From positions 5,590,001 to 5,654,000 of the forward strand of contig NZ_CP027657.1 of assembly GCF_003008615.1 (NCBI RefSeq): a stretch of DNA of 64,000 nt, read 5' to 3'. Made by a program: the position numbers and the translations under genes. Within the stretch, counting starts at the first letter, position 1; each line of letters begins with the position of its first letter. The stretch is from Pseudomonas mendocina (GTDB lineage: Bacteria > Pseudomonadota > Gammaproteobacteria > Pseudomonadales > Pseudomonadaceae). The notes below the pieces were generated by a model that had not been told where the DNA came from, made no database searches, and saw only the letters and a list, made by a program, of their open reading frames with translations. This document shows positions 10,285 through 24,000 of this stretch, in pieces.

Positions 10285-11956
10285 GCTGGACTCCTTCACG
10301 TGCCGGTTTACCATCTCGCAGCACACGCGGTACCGGCTTGTGGTTGAGGTCGATCACCGTGTCGGCGGCGCCGAGGATGAACGATTCATTGCTCATCATC
10401 ACCAGCGTGCGCCCTTCGCGTACCAGGCGGCTGAGCAACGCTGCGATAGCCTTGCAGCCCTCGGCATCGACGCCCTCGGTCGGGTCGTCCAGTACCACCA
10501 GCTGGCCACCGCCGAGCACCGCGCGTACCAGCGCCAGACGCCGACGGATACCCAAGGGAATACTGCCGCCACCGTTGCGCACCACAAGACCCAATCCTTC
10601 CGCACCACCTTCGACGAAGGCGCCTACCGCCAGCTCCCGGCACAGTTCCAGTACCTTGGCATCAGCGGTTTCCGGCGCCAGGACGCAGAGGTTCTCACGC
10701 AGGGTGCCATCGAAGAACTGCGGTTCCTGTGGCAAGTAGGCGACCTGACGACGCCACCACTGCGGATCGGCCTGGCGCAGATCCATGCCATCCACCAACA
10801 GATGGCCACGGCTGGGCTCCAGCAGCCCGACCAGCAGGCGCGCCAGAGTCGTCTTGCCACTGCCATTGGCGCCGGTGAATACCAGCACCTTGCCGGCCTC
10901 CAACGAATAATCGAAGTGCTCCAACACCGGTACGGCCTGCTTCGGATAACCGAAAGCCATGTCCTCGAAGCGCAGGCTGCCGCGGGTCTGGCCCAGGCGC
11001 ACACCTTCGGCACGCTCACGCGGGATGGCGCACAACTGCCGCGCCAGCTCCAGTGCACGCTGACCACGACCGATCTGCTCGCCCAGACCGAGGGCGCGGG
11101 TCAGTGCCGCCAGGGCCCGGCTGGCGAGAATGTTGCAGCCGATCAACGAACCAATGTCGAGGTTACCGGCCAGCACCTCGCGCGCCCCCAGGCCCATGAT
11201 CACCATGCTGAGGATCAGGGTGCCAGCGTAGCTGGCGTTCTGCATGGTGTTCTGCAGGCGATTGAGCTGGGCGCGCTGCTCGGCCTGCTCGTCGGCACAG
11301 GCGCGCCACTTTTCCTTCAACGCATCGGCCGCGGAAAACGCCCGCACCATTTCCCCGCCAGCAGTGAGGTTGTGCTGGTAACCGGCCATCTGCATGGCGA
11401 TACGGCTCTGCGCCTCCATCGGCTCACGCAGGCGGCGCTGGGCCAACAGCGACACCAGCGTGACACCGGCCATCACCAGCAGGGCCATAGAGGCCAGGAA
11501 CGGGCTGAGCATGCCCAGCACCACGACGAAGACGAAAGCGAACGGCGTGTCCAGCAGGGTTACCAGGTTGGGCGCACCGAAGCATTGCTGCACGGTGCTC
11601 TGCCCGGAAAGGATTTCCCGCCGCGCCGTATGCGGCAACTGCTCGACCAGGGCGTACTGGCCACGCACGGCGCCTTCGAACAGCGTCTCACCCAACTCCG
11701 TATCGGCCCGTGCGCACAGCCATTGCGCCACGCGCAGACGCGCATTGCGCAGCAGCACCTCGAAGCCCACCGCCATGACGGCGCCGAGAGTCAGGGTCAC
11801 CAGGGTCGCGTCGACACCCAGTGCCAGGTAGCGGTTGAGAACATGGATGCTGTACAACGAGCTGGCCAGACCGAGCAGATTGATCAACAGCGAGGACAAC
11901 CACAGCTCCAGGCGCAGCCTGGGTTGCAGGGCGATTCGGCGGAAAAACTCGTTCAT
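10277..11956 (-). CDS. Type I secretion ABC transporter with degenerate ATPase motifs
   Basis: Inner-membrane exporter subunit (559 residues) of the adhesin system: membrane domain about 15-300, nucleotide-binding domain about 325-540. It lacks the N-terminal C39-peptidase-like domain of LapB/HlyB-type exporters and so has the size of PrtD/AprD-type subunits. Walker A is intact (TGANGSGKTT, 361-370), as is the Q-loop (YLPQEPQ). The signature LSGGQ is replaced by IPLGI (466-470) before the conserved RRRLALVRA. The Walker B catalytic Glu is Asp491 (VVLDDPTEGVD), and the H-loop His appears replaced by Asn523 (MMSNES). Membrane segments are conserved, so this is not an obvious pseudogene. It sits between the giant adhesin and the HlyD gene, implying the adhesin is its substrate. 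ATPase competence is uncertain. Confidence 0.88.
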   Translation of the reverse strand: MNEFFRRIALQPRLRLELWLSSLLINLLGLASSLYSIHVLNRYLALGVDATLVTLTLGAVMAVGFEVLLRNARLRVAQWLCARADTELGETLFEGAVRGQYALVEQLPHTARREILSGQSTVQQCFGAPNLVTLLDTPFAFVFVVVLGMLSPFLASMALLVMAGVTLVSLLAQRRLREPMEAQSRIAMQMAGYQHNLTAGGEMVRAFSAADALKEKWRACADEQAEQRAQLNRLQNTMQNASYAGTLILSMVIMGLGAREVLAGNLDIGSLIGCNILASRALAALTRALGLGEQIGRGQRALELARQLCAIPRERAEGVRLGQTRGSLRFEDMAFGYPKQAVPVLEHFDYSLEAGKVLVFTGANGSGKTTLARLLVGLLEPSRGHLLVDGMDLRQADPQWWRRQVAYLPQEPQFFDGTLRENLCVLAPETADAKVLELCRELAVGAFVEGGAEGLGLVVRNGGGSIPLGIRRRLALVRAVLGGGQLVVLDDPTEGVDAEGCKAIAALLSRLVREGRTLVMMSNESFILGAADTVIDLNHKPVPRVLRDGKPAREGVQHG

Positions 11957-12004
11957 CGTGACACTCGGAAAGGCCCCCTGCGCGTCGCCGCGCAGGGGAA
12001 CGGG

Positions 12005-15000
12005 TTACACCGTGTAAGGCTGGATGATGTCCTGCGGCAGGCTGTGCGCGTCGGGCTGGTTGGCCAGCTCGGCGAGCGCCACCAGGCCGCTGCCATCGGT
12101 ACCGCTGGACGTGTCGGCATCGTAATACAAACGCGTGACGTCGCCATTGGAGATCAGGAAGAAAGCCGCACCACTGTGCTGCCCGTTGCCCGAGATCGCC
12201 GCCTCCAGCTCGTCCAGGTGACCGTTGCTACCAGTGCCGAACTGGAACTGCCCCGGTGCGAAGCTGACTCGGTAGACGTCGGCGTTGCCCTGCCCGGCCA
12301 GTTGCGCCAGGGTCTGCATGATGTCGCCGGTGAAGGCTTGCGAGACCGAGGTCAGGCCATTCAGACCACCGAAGGCCGTCGGGTCGAAAGTCAGATGGTC
12401 GACGCCGGCCTGGAAATCCAGGATCGCGTCCATGCCATCGGTCGGCGAGGTGTAGTGGAAGCGATCCGCCCCCGCACCGCCGATCAGCACATCGGCCCCC
12501 GCGCCCCCGACCAGCAGGTCATCGCCATCTCCACCATTGAGCACATCGCTGCCGGCACCGCCGAACAGCCGGTCGTTGCCACCCAGGCCAGACAGGTTGT
12601 CGGCGCCCGACGTGCCGGTGAGCAAGTCATCGCCTGCTCCTGCCTGGTCGTCGTTGCGCAGCACCACGTCCTTGCTGATCAGCACGTACGGGCTGTTGGC
12701 CGTGGCGCGCAGCACGATGGACATCAGCTCGTCGACCTCCACGGCACGATCACCGCTGACCTGGAAGCTGAAGCTGGCCGTGGTACTGCCGGCGGCGAAG
12801 GTGACGCTGCCCGAGGGCAAGGTGCCACCGAAGTCGTCGCCATCCACGCCCTGCCCCGCACCCGGCGTGACGCTCCAGTAGAAGGTCTCGGCACTGGCCG
12901 TGGGGTTGCGTGTCACTTGGTAGGTCACCGTCTGCAGGCCGCTGTCGCCCTCCACCAGGCTGTCCGGGCCACTGATGGCCAGGCCCAGGTCGTCGTCGCG
13001 GATGGTACCGCCAAGGGTGGTGGCGCCGCCGGCGATGGCTGGATGCGTGAAGGTCAGGTTGAACGACTCGTCGCCCTCGCGCAGCGAATCGCCACGGATC
13101 GGCAAGTTGAAGATCAGCTCCGACACGCCAGCGGCCAGGGTGATGGTGCCGGTCAGCGGAATGGTGAAGTCATTGGCGTCCACCGCTCCGACGATGCTGT
13201 AGTGAATGGTCAGGGCAACGTCATCCGGCCCTGCGCGCAGGATGCGATAGGTCAGCGGCGTGGTGGTGCCCGGGGCCCCCTCCAGGCGACTGTTGTCCAG
13301 CGCCAGCACGGTCAGGGCGACGTCGTCGCTCTGGATGGTGGCACGCGCACTTCCTTGCAGCGGGTTGACGCTACTGCCGCCACCGCTGCTGGACAACTGC
13401 ACGGTGAATTGTTCATCGGACTCACCGAGGTCATCACCGTTGACGGCAATCTCCAGCACCTTGCTGGTCTCGCCAGCGGCGAAATGCAGGGTACCGGTGG
13501 GTAGTACGCCACCGACGAAGTCGGCGCCGTCCGCCGGAGCCGCGCCACTGCCGGCCACCGACCAGTCGATACTGGCCGCTGACGAGGTGTCGCCGCTACG
13601 GGTGACGGTGAAGCGGAACACCGTGGTGGCGCCGCCGTTGCCCTCGGCCAGCACGCTGTCGACCACACGAATGGCGAACTGGTTGTCATCGTTGAGGATG
13701 GTGCCGCTGGCACGGTCATTGATCAGCTCGATGCCCTGCGGGTCGCTGAGCACCACCTCGAAGCCCTGATCCGGGCCGAGCACGTCATCGCCCTGCACGC
13801 GGATGACGATGTCCTTGTAGGTTTCACCATCGGCGAAGACCAGCGAGCCAGACGGCAGTACGCCACCGACGAAGCTACCTGCGTTGGCCGGATAGGTGCC
13901 GTTGCCGCGCAGCGACCAGTCGACGCTGACGCTGCCGGCGCTGTCACCGACGCGCTCCACGCGGTAGACGAACTCGGTCACCTCGCCCGTGTCGCCCTCG
14001 CGCAGGCTGTCACTGCCCAGGGCGGCGATGCTCAGGCCACGATCATCGTTGAGGATGGTGACGCTGGCCTCGCCAGTGAGGATGGTGGCGCCTTCGGCGT
14101 CACTGAGCACCACGGAGAAGGTCTCGTCCTGCTCGCCGAGGGTGTCGGCATCGACCCACACGGTGATGGTCTTGCTGGTTTCACCGACACCAAAGGCGAC
14201 CACGCCACTGACGTAGACGCCGCCGAAATCTTCGGCATTGGCCGGGTTGGTGCCCGACGGCAGCACCTCCCAGAGCACGCTGGCCGGGCCGGACAGGTCA
14301 CCACCGCGGGTAACGGTGAAGGTCACCGGAGTCTGCAGACCGTCGCTGCCCTCCACCACCGTGGCGGCATCAGCGCTGATCCACAGCACCGGGTCGTCGT
14401 TGAGCACCACGGCGCTGACCGGGCCGGTGGTGATGGTGGAACCGTAACTGGGGTTCTCTAGTTGCACGGCGAAGCTCTCGTCTTCCTCGCCCAGCTCGTC
14501 ACCGCGCACGGCGACGGTGAAGGTCTTGCTGGTCTCGCCGTCAGCGAAGTGTACGGTGCCGCTCAGCGCGGCGAACTCGGCGTCGCTCAGCGGATGCGCG
14601 CCGATGCCGGCCGCACGCCAGTCGACGCTGGCGGTGCCCACGGCACTGCCGGTACGGTCGATACGGAAGGTGAACAGGGTCAGGCCGCTGTCGCCTTCGA
14701 CCAACTCGCGGGTCACCACGCTCAGGGCCAGGCTGTCGTCGTCGTTGACGAGTGTACCGACCTGATCGTTGCCGACAATGTCGGTGTTGCCGGTCGGGTT
14801 GGACAGGTGCAGGGTGAACGACTCGTCGCCTTCGTCGAAACCGTCGCCGAGCACATGGATGTAGATGTCCTTGTGGGTTTCACCGGCGGCAAACACTACG
14901 GAGCCGGACGGCAGCACGCCACCCGGGAAGTCGGCTGCGTTGGCCGAGCCGGCTTGCACCTGCCAATCGACCGAAGTCTGACCACTGGTATCACCGCTGC

Positions 15001-18000
15001 GGGTCACGGTGAAATGCAGGCGCCCCGGTGTGCCGTTATCGCCCTCGTGAACCTGCGCGACGACACTGGCCAAGGTCAGGTCGATGTCGTCGTTGCGGAT
15101 CACCCCAGCGGCACTGCCGGCACCTGCATCGATGGTGCTGCCAGCGCCCGGCTGGTACAGCTCGACACTGAAGTGCTCGTCGATTTCGACGTCGCGGTCG
15201 CTGCGTACCGGGATGGTCAGCACCATCTCGCTCTGCCCGTCGGCGAAGGTCAGCGTGCCGCTGGTGGCGAAGAAATCACTGACATCGGTATCGCCATGGT
15301 TGATGCGCCAGTTGACCGTAGACGTACCTTCGGTACTACCGGTACGGGTCACGGTAAAGGTCAGCGTGGTGCCTTCGACGCCATCGGCGGCGCGCGGGGC
15401 GATGGCGAATACGTCGTCATCGTTGCGAATCAGCGCGCTCACCTGCTGGTTGGCGAAGGTATGGCTGAGGCTGTCGCTCGGCGCCTGCAGGCTGACGGTG
15501 AAGCCTTCGTCGGGCTCCAGCTGATTATCACCGGCGACCCAGACGGTAATGGTCTGGCTCATCTGGCCTTCGGCGAAGGTCAGGTCGCCGAACGGCAACT
15601 GGCCGCCGAAGAAATCGTCCGCTGAAGCCGGATTGGCACCGCTGCCAGCCACGCTCCAGGCCAGGGTCGTGGCCAGGCCGCTGCCAGTACGGGTAACCAG
15701 GAACTGGTAGCCCGTGGCGCCACTGTCGCCCTCGACCGGCGTGGCGGCCACGCCGATATTCCAGTGCACGTCATCGCTGACGATGGTACCGGTGGCACTG
15801 CCGACCTTGATGTCGGAGCCAGCCGATGCATTGCCGAGCACCACCTGGAAGGTTTCGTCCGGCTCGACCGCGCGATCACCGATGACGGTGATGCTGATGG
15901 TCTGGCTGCCGGCCTCGCCCGAAGCGAAGTTCAACGTGCCGCTGGGCAGCACGCCACCAAGGAAGTCGGCAGCGTCGGCCAGCCCCTGCAGGCTCCAGTC
16001 CACGCTGGTGGCCAGGTCGAGGTTGCCACTGCGGCTGACAGTGAAGGTGTAGACGGTCTGCAGGCCATCATGGCCCTCGACGTGACGCGCATCGGTGGCC
16101 ACCAGGGTCAGCGACACGTCGTCGTTAACGATAGTGGCATCGGCCGTGGCCTGGGTGAACACCACGCCATCGGTGCTGTTCAGGCTCAGGCGGAAGTCCT
16201 CGTTGGCCTCGCCGCTGTAGTCGCCGCGCACCGGCACACGGATGGTCAGCTGCTCCTGGCCGGCGGTGAAGGTCACGCTGCCGCTGGTCTGCAGGAAGTC
16301 ATCCGCCGAGGCCGGATTGGCGCCAATGCCGGCCACGCTCCAGTTGATGGTCTCGGTGCCCGACAGCTTGCCGCTGCGGGTGAGCACGAAGTCGAACCAG
16401 GTGGTCTGTCCGTCATTGCCTTCGGCCTGGGCGGCCGGTGCGGCGACGTCGATCACCACGTCATCGGCGATGATCAGACCATCGGCGCTGGCCTGGCCAA
16501 TCACCACACCACTGGACGGGTTGCTCAGCACCACGCTGAAACCCTCGTCGTACTCGGCCAGCACATCGCCGCGCACGTTGATGGTCAGGGTGACGCTGGC
16601 TTGCCCCGCCGGCAGCACCAGCGAACCGGAAGGTAGCACGCCCACGGCGAAGTCGCTGCCGTCCGCCGGGTGCGCGCCACTGCCGATCACGGCCCAGTCG
16701 ACTGTCTTCGGCTGCTCCAGAGAACCGCTGCGAGTAATGGTGAAGGTGAACGCGGTGGTGCCGCTGTTGCCCTCGGCCTTGCTGGCGTCGGTGGCAGCAA
16801 TGCTGATGCTGGCATCGTCATTGACGATGGTGCTGCTGGCGCTGCCCGTCTGGATCTGCGCGCCGACCGGGTTACCCAGCACCACCTGGAAGGCTTCGTC
16901 GCCCTCTACCAGGGTGTCGCCATTGACCAGCACGGTGATGGTCTTGCTCGACTCGCCATCGGCGAACACCAGGCTGCCGCTCGGCAGTCCAGCGTTGTCA
17001 CCGAGCAGGTCGGCAGTGGCGAAATCGGCCACGCCAGCCTGCGCCGAACCCAGGCGCCAGTTGACGCTGGCACTGCCACTGGTGTCGCCGCTGCGCTGCA
17101 CGGTGAAGGTGAATGCCGTGGTGCCACTGTGCCCTTCGGCCAGATCGGTCTGCCCAGCCACGATGTTGAAGGCCGCATCATCATTGAGAATGGTGCCCTC
17201 GGCGGTGGCCTGGGTGATGGTGTCGCCCGTGGTACCCGTGCCCAGGGTGATCTGCACGCTGTAGGTCTCGTCGGCCTCGGCCACGGCGTCCTGGCTGGAC
17301 TGCACGCTGATGGTCTTGGTCAGCTCGCCCGGTGCGAAAACCACCGAACCGGACAGTGGGCCGCTGAGGTCGCCACTGTCGGCCGTGCCGTTGAACAGTA
17401 CCTGCCAGTTGATGGTCTGGTTCTGCTCGGTGCTGTGGCTGCGGGTGATGACGAAGGTCTGCGCCTGACCTTCGTTGCTGGCACCCTGCAGCGGAGCGAT
17501 GGAGAAGCTCGCATCGTCGTTGCGGATGGTGCCTTCGGCCGTGGTGCGGATCTGATCGCTGATGTCGCTGCTGAGGTTGCTCAGGGCGATGCGGAACTTC
17601 TCCACCTGCTCCGGGGTGACATCGCCGACCACGGTCACGGTGATCTGCGCAGTGGTCTGGTTGGCCGCGAAGTTCAGGGTGCCACTGGTCGCGCCCGTAA
17701 AGTCCGCGGCGTTGGTAGTGTCGTGCAGCAGCGACCAGTTCATGCTGGAAGTGCCGCTGATGACGCCAGAGCGGGTGACGGTGAAGGTCAGGGTCTGGTT
17801 GGCATCGGTCTCGGTGATCGAGGCATCGGCGATGCTGATGCCGGTGTCATCGTTGACGATGGTCAGGTCGGGGCTGTTCTGCCCGGTTACCGGGCGGTTG
17901 ACGATACCGGCGCTGTTGAGGGTCTCCTCGTAGAACACCACGCGGAAGCCTTCGTTGTTCTCGACCTGGCCATCGCCGCGCACGACGATGTTGATGTTGC

Positions 18001-21000
18001 CGGTCATCACGCCATCGGAGAAGGTCAGTGTGCCGCTGGGCAGAACACCGCCGGAGAAATCCGCGGCATCGGCCGGGTTTGCCCCCACGCCCTCGACACG
18101 CCACTTCACCGAGCCGAAGCCAGTGTAGCCGGTGCGGTTGACCGTCAACGAATAGGTGGTGGTCTGGCCGGCATCCGCCTCGCTCTGACTGGCAGTGGTT
18201 GGCGTGGCGGTGTAACGCGTATCGCTTTCCAACAGGGTGCCGGTGACGTTCATGCTGGTGGCGCTGCTGGCACTCCAGCCATCGCTGCCGAAACGCACGG
18301 TGGAACCGGTGCTGTCGGCCGGCGCGTTGAGCCGCAGGGTGAACCCCTCGGTGTTCTCGATGATGCCATCGGCCTTGAGCAGGTCGAGCAGCGAGACGTT
18401 GTAGCTGGACGTCCCGGCAGGCAAGGTGAAGGTGCCGCTCAGGCTGACGAAGTCGGCGTTGGTGGTGCTGCCGTTGGTCAGGGTGTAACCGATGGTCAGC
18501 GCGTTATCCATGCGCCCACTGCGCACGATAGTGAAGTTGAGTGGTTGCCCCTCATAACCACTGGCGACCGGATCGGCGTTGCCAAAATAGCCGACCCACA
18601 AGCGGATATCGTCGTTCTTCAACGTGCTGCTGGCACTGCTCTGCGCCGGGTCGAGGCCGGTCGGGCCGTACTCGTCACGGTATTGCGAGCTGATGAACGG
18701 ATGGTTGTAGGCATCGTTCGGCGAGATCAGCGAGAAGTTCAGCAGGGTGTCCGACTCGATCACGGTGTCACCTGGGAAGGTCACCGTGACCTGCTTGCTG
18801 GTCTCACCCGCCGCAAAGTTCACCACACCATAGGTGGTGTTGGAGTATGGCGAAGTCACCGCGGCAGCATTGCCGCCGTAGTTGCTGACCTGCGCCCCGC
18901 CGTTGCCGCCCCAGTTGATGTTATCGCCGACGATCTGCCAGGCCACGCTGCTGGCGTAATCCACGCTGCCACCGGGCTGCGCGGTACGGGTAATGGTGAA
19001 AGTGACGCTAGTGGTGCCGGTATTGCCTTCGAACACCTCGCTGGTGCTGCTGGTCACGGCGAGCAGCGCCGCCGGCTCGTCGTTCAACACCCAGCCATCC
19101 TGGTTGTAACCGAGCGAGGGCGTCTCGATGTCGCCATCGAGGTTCTGCGGGTTGCTCAGCACCATCTTCACTTCTTCGCGCCAGGTCTCGGTCAGCGTGT
19201 CGTTGACGGTGTAGAGGGTGACGGTCTTGGTCAACTCGCCATCGAGAAAGGTGAAGCTTCCGCTCAACGTGCGCGTGGCCGCATTCCAGGACAGGCCGGG
19301 GTTGTTGGCCAGGATCGCATCCATGTCCAGGTCGGCCGGATCGAGCTTGTACCAGTCGTTACGGACGTTGTTGGACTCGTTACTCGTCTCCGAGCCACCC
19401 AGGACGATTTCCCAATCCACCGAATCGCTGCCGCGCTGGTCGCCGGCGCGGGTGATGGTGAAGACCAACTCGTCGCCTTCGGTGATGCGCTCGCTACTAA
19501 CATCGAAGCGGGTATCGTCGTTCTGCAACACCACATGGTTATTGATGGCGCCGCCGGGTGGGCTGGCGGTGGAACCGGCCTGGATGCTGCTCCCCGGGCT
19601 GGCCTGGTTCAGATAGAGGCGGAAGGCCTCGTCGTACTCGCCAAGGTCATCCACCTTGGTGCGGATGGTGACGTACTTCACCGACTCGCCATCGGCGAAC
19701 TCCAGACGCCCGGACGGAATGGTGTCATTCCAGAAGTCGTCGGCGCTGATCGATGCATAACTGCCGACGCTGGTCTGTACCGCCCAGTCGACCCAGGCCG
19801 GGCCCGCGGTGGAGATGGTGCGATACACGGCGAAGGTGTGTTCGATGTAACCGTCGGCAGCATTGCCGCCGTCGGCGACGGTATCGCCCTCGAAACGATT
19901 GCGCCCCGTGGTGGGCGTGTCCTGAATGTAGAACTCCGCCTCGTCACGCTGGATCTCGCCGAACAGGTAGACGGTGCTCGCACTGCTGTTGTTCTGCAGT
20001 GCCGTATCGGCCGTGTAGATGCTCTGGGTACCGGTTTGCGGGGCACGCAGTTCGTCGATGCCGCTGACGTTGTTGAACTGCACCTTGAACCACTGGTCGT
20101 CCTCGACGACGTTGTCGCCACGTACGCTGATGGTCACGGTCTTGCTGGTCTCGCCATTGGCGAAGTTGACCGTGCCCGATGGTAGGGTACCACCCACGAA
20201 GTCGGCTCCGTCGGCCGAATACTCCCAGCGTCCGTTGGTGTAATCGTAGACATCCTGCCCGCTCAGGCTCCAGCTCAGGCTGGAAGCCTTGGCAGTATCG
20301 CCACTGCGGGTCAGGGTAATGGTGTAAGTGGTGGTCTCACCATCGATCTTCTCGGCCTGACGTGCCTGCGTCCACTCGATGGTGACCTGGGTATCGTCGT
20401 TGGTGATGGTGCTCTGCACGCTGCCGCTGCTGCCGATCGAGGTGCCACCGCTGGGGTTGCTCAGCACCACGTTGAAGCGCTCGTTGCCTTCGACGCTGCC
20501 GACCCCGGTGTCGCCATAGGCGTAGACGCGGAAGGTCTTGCTGGTCTCGTTCGCCAGGAAGGTCACACTGCCGAACGGGTTGAGGTTCACCGAGCCATTG
20601 GTGAAGTCGGCGGAGTTGGTATCGACATGCTGCACGGCCCAATCGACCGTGCTGGTCTGGTTCAGGTTGCCAGTGCGGGTGATGGTGTATTCGAAGAAGG
20701 CGCCGGTGCCATGACCAGCATCGCTTTCGCTACGCGACAGGGTACCGCTGATACTCAATTCGGCATCGTCGTTGCGCACCACGCCATCGGCACTGGCCGT
20801 GGCGATCTCGTTGCCGGGCGAGGCGTTCTCCAGCAGCACCCGCAGCGTTTCGTTGCTTTCGAGCTGGCTGTCGCCCGCCACGCGCAGGGTGATGGTCTTG
20901 CTGGTTTCGCCAGCCGCGAAGGTCACGGTGCCATAGGGGATGCCATCGACATCGCGCAACACACCCGCAGCCTGGGTGGCGAAGAAGTCGGCAGCGTTCA

Positions 21001-24000
21001 CCGAGTTGGCGACGCTGGGGTCGACCCGCCAATCAACCGTACTGACCTGGCTGGTATAGCCGGCGCGGGTCACGGTAAAGGTGAATTCGACGTAGCCGCT
21101 GTTGCCCTCGCCCTTGTCGGCGGACAACGGGCTGATGCTCAGCGAGGCATCGTCGTTGGTCAGCGTCGTGGTAGCGCTGGCGGTGCCGATGCTGGCGTTC
21201 GCCGAAGGATTGGAGAGCGTCACGATGACATCCTCGTCCCCCTCGACGTTGGAGTCACCACGCACGCGGATCACCACGGTGGCGGTGCTTTGGCCATCGG
21301 CGAAGCTGAGCGTCCCGCTGGACGCCTGACCCACCCCGAGATCGCTGGCATTCAGGCCACCGGACAGCGTCCAGGTCATGTCGCGTGCGCCGCTCAGAGA
21401 GCCGCTGCGAGTGACGGTGAAGACCACGTCGCGTTCACCGCTATTGCCTTCGGCCTGGGTAGTGGCATTGGCGGCGATGCTGAAGCTGGCGTCGTCATTG
21501 ACGATCTGCGTGCTGGCCGTGCCCTCGCCCGCTTCGATGGTGCCGCCGGTGGGGTTGAACAGCGACACCTGCAGCGACTCGCTGCTCTCCACGGTATTGT
21601 CGCCGCGCACGCGGATGGTGATGGTCTGGCTGGTCTGACCGGCTGCGAAGTTGACCGTGCCACTGGGCAGCCCAGCGTTGTTGCCAAGGGCATCCTGGCT
21701 GCCCTGGAAATCGCTGGCATTGACCCCCGCGGCCGGAGCCAGGCGCCACTGCACGGAGCCTGTGCCAGTGGTCACACCACTACGCGTGACGGTGAAGATG
21801 AATTCGGTGACATCCCCCGTGGCGCCTTCGTTCTGTGCAGCCGGCGCGCTGATGCTGAAGTTGGTGTCATCGTTGGTGACCAGCGTGCTGTCGCTGGCCT
21901 TGATCAGGATGCCGGCACTCGGGTTGCTCAGGGTCAGGGTGAAGGACTCGTCGGCCTCCACACGGGTATCGCCACGCAAGGTGAAGCTGACGGTCAGCTC
22001 GGACTGGCCAGGAGCGAACGTCAGGCTGCCGGTCGGCAGACCACCGATGGTGTCGGCCGCGTCGCCGCCGTTGCTGCCGGTGATCTGGTAGTCCACCGTA
22101 GCGCTCCCGGTGAGGTCGCCACTGCGTACGATGGTGTAGATCACCGTCTTGCTGCCGCTGTTGCCTTCGCTGATGCTGGCCTGCTCGGCATTCACCGAGA
22201 AACCCTGGTCGTCGTTGCGAATCACCCCAGCGGCCGTGCCATCGACCACCGCCTGCGGCGTGCCATCTTCCAGGCGGGCATTGTTCAGGATGACGGTGAA
22301 GGTTTCGTCAGCCTCCACCTGCTGGTCACCGTTGACCTGGATGGTCAGCGTCTTGCTCGCCTCGCCGGCGGCGAAGCTCAGGGTACCGCTGCTGGCAGCG
22401 AAGTCCGCGGCATTGGCGATGCCGGACAACGACCAGTCCACCAGGGCTGCCGAGCCGAGATCACCGGCGCGGGTCACGGTAAAGGTGAATGCGGTGGTGC
22501 CGCTGTGGCCTTCGGCCTTGTCGGCGGCCAGTGGGGTGATGGAGAAGCCCATGTCGTCATTGTCGATACGGGTCTCGGCACTGGCCACCGTCAATTCGGT
22601 GTTGCCATCGCGAGCCTGCAGCTCAACGCTGAAGGTTTCATCCAGCTCGATATGGCCATCACCGGCCACGCGCACGGTGATCTGCACGCTGGTCTGGCCT
22701 TCGGCAAAGGCCACGGTGCCGGATGGCAGGCCGGCATTGCCGCCGAGTGCATCCTGGCCGGTGACGAAATCAGCCAGGCTGGCGGCATCGACGCCCTGCC
22801 CGACCGCCACCTTCCAGTCGACGCTGGTGGCACGCAGGTCGCCACTGCGGGTCACGGTGAAGGTGAAGCTGCGCTCCTGACCGGCATCGCTTTCAGCGGC
22901 ACTGGTCTGGTCGGCGCCGATGGACAGCGCCAGGTCATCGTTGCGCACCAGAGTGCTGGCGCTGTCGGTCAACAACTGGGTCTGGCCATGGGCCGGGTTC
23001 GAGACCGGGTTGCCCAGGGTCAGGGTGAGGGTTTCGTCGTTTTCCAGCACGGCATCACCGGCCAGGGTCAGCTCGATCACCTTGCTGGTTTCACCGGCGG
23101 CGAATTCCACCAGACCGTTGAGCGCGGTGCCGAGGACAAAGTCATCGGCCTGCAGACCGCTGGCGGCCCAGGTCACACTGACCGGGCCCGACAGGTCACC
23201 GCTACGCGTCACGGTAAAGCGCAGCACCTGGGTTTCGCCGGCCGCGCCTTCATCCACGGCGGCTTGCTCGGCCTGGATACTGATGCCGATGTCATCGGAA
23301 ACGATACTGCCTTGCGCCTCGCCGACCAGAATGTCGGCATGACCACTGGCATTGCCGAGGGTCACGGTGAAGGACTCGTCGCCCTCCACGTCGCGGTCGC
23401 CGCGCACGGCGATCTGGATCACCTTGCTGGTCTCGCCCGGGGCGAAGGTGACGGTACCGGACGGCAGCACGCCGCCAACGAAGTCCGCCGCATCGACCTC
23501 ACCGGACAGGCTCCAGTCGACACTGGTGGTGCCCGTAGTGACGCCGGAGCGGGTCACGGTGAATTCATGGATGACGCTGCCACTGTCACCTTCTACCAGG
23601 CCACTACGGGTGGTGGCGATGGCCAGGCCGGTGTCATCGTTGGTAATGGTCGCTGTGGCCGAGGCATTGCCCAGGCTAGCGCCCGTGGACGGGTCGTAGA
23701 GTTCGACGCGCAGGCCTTCGCTGGCCTCCAGGCGGTAGTCGCCCGCCACCTGCAGGGTGATGGTCTGGCTGGTCTGGCCGCTGGTGAAGTTGAGCGTGCC
23801 GGACGGTAGCACGCCGCCGACGAAATCGGCACCGTCCACCGGGTTGCCGCCCTCGCCGACCACACGCCAGGCCACACTGCCGCTACCACCCAGATAGCCG
23901 GTGCGATTGACCAGGAAACTCAGTTGCGCAGTCTGACCGTCACCGCCTTCGGTGACGCTGGCGGTCTGCGCCTGAATGGCGAACTGCTGGTCGTCATTGA

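Noticed and set aside
9560..13504. 1314-codon plus-strand open frame opposite the exporter and adhesin
   Set aside because: It lies antisense to strongly supported genes; GC-rich codon bias with few stops on the opposite strand explains it, and its translation is Arg/Ser/Gly-rich low-complexity.
16670..23809. Long plus-strand open frames (about 1171 and 1060 codons) with repeated text opposite the adhesin
   Set aside because: The periodic look comes from the Calx-beta repeats read backwards; no domains and no ribosome sites.
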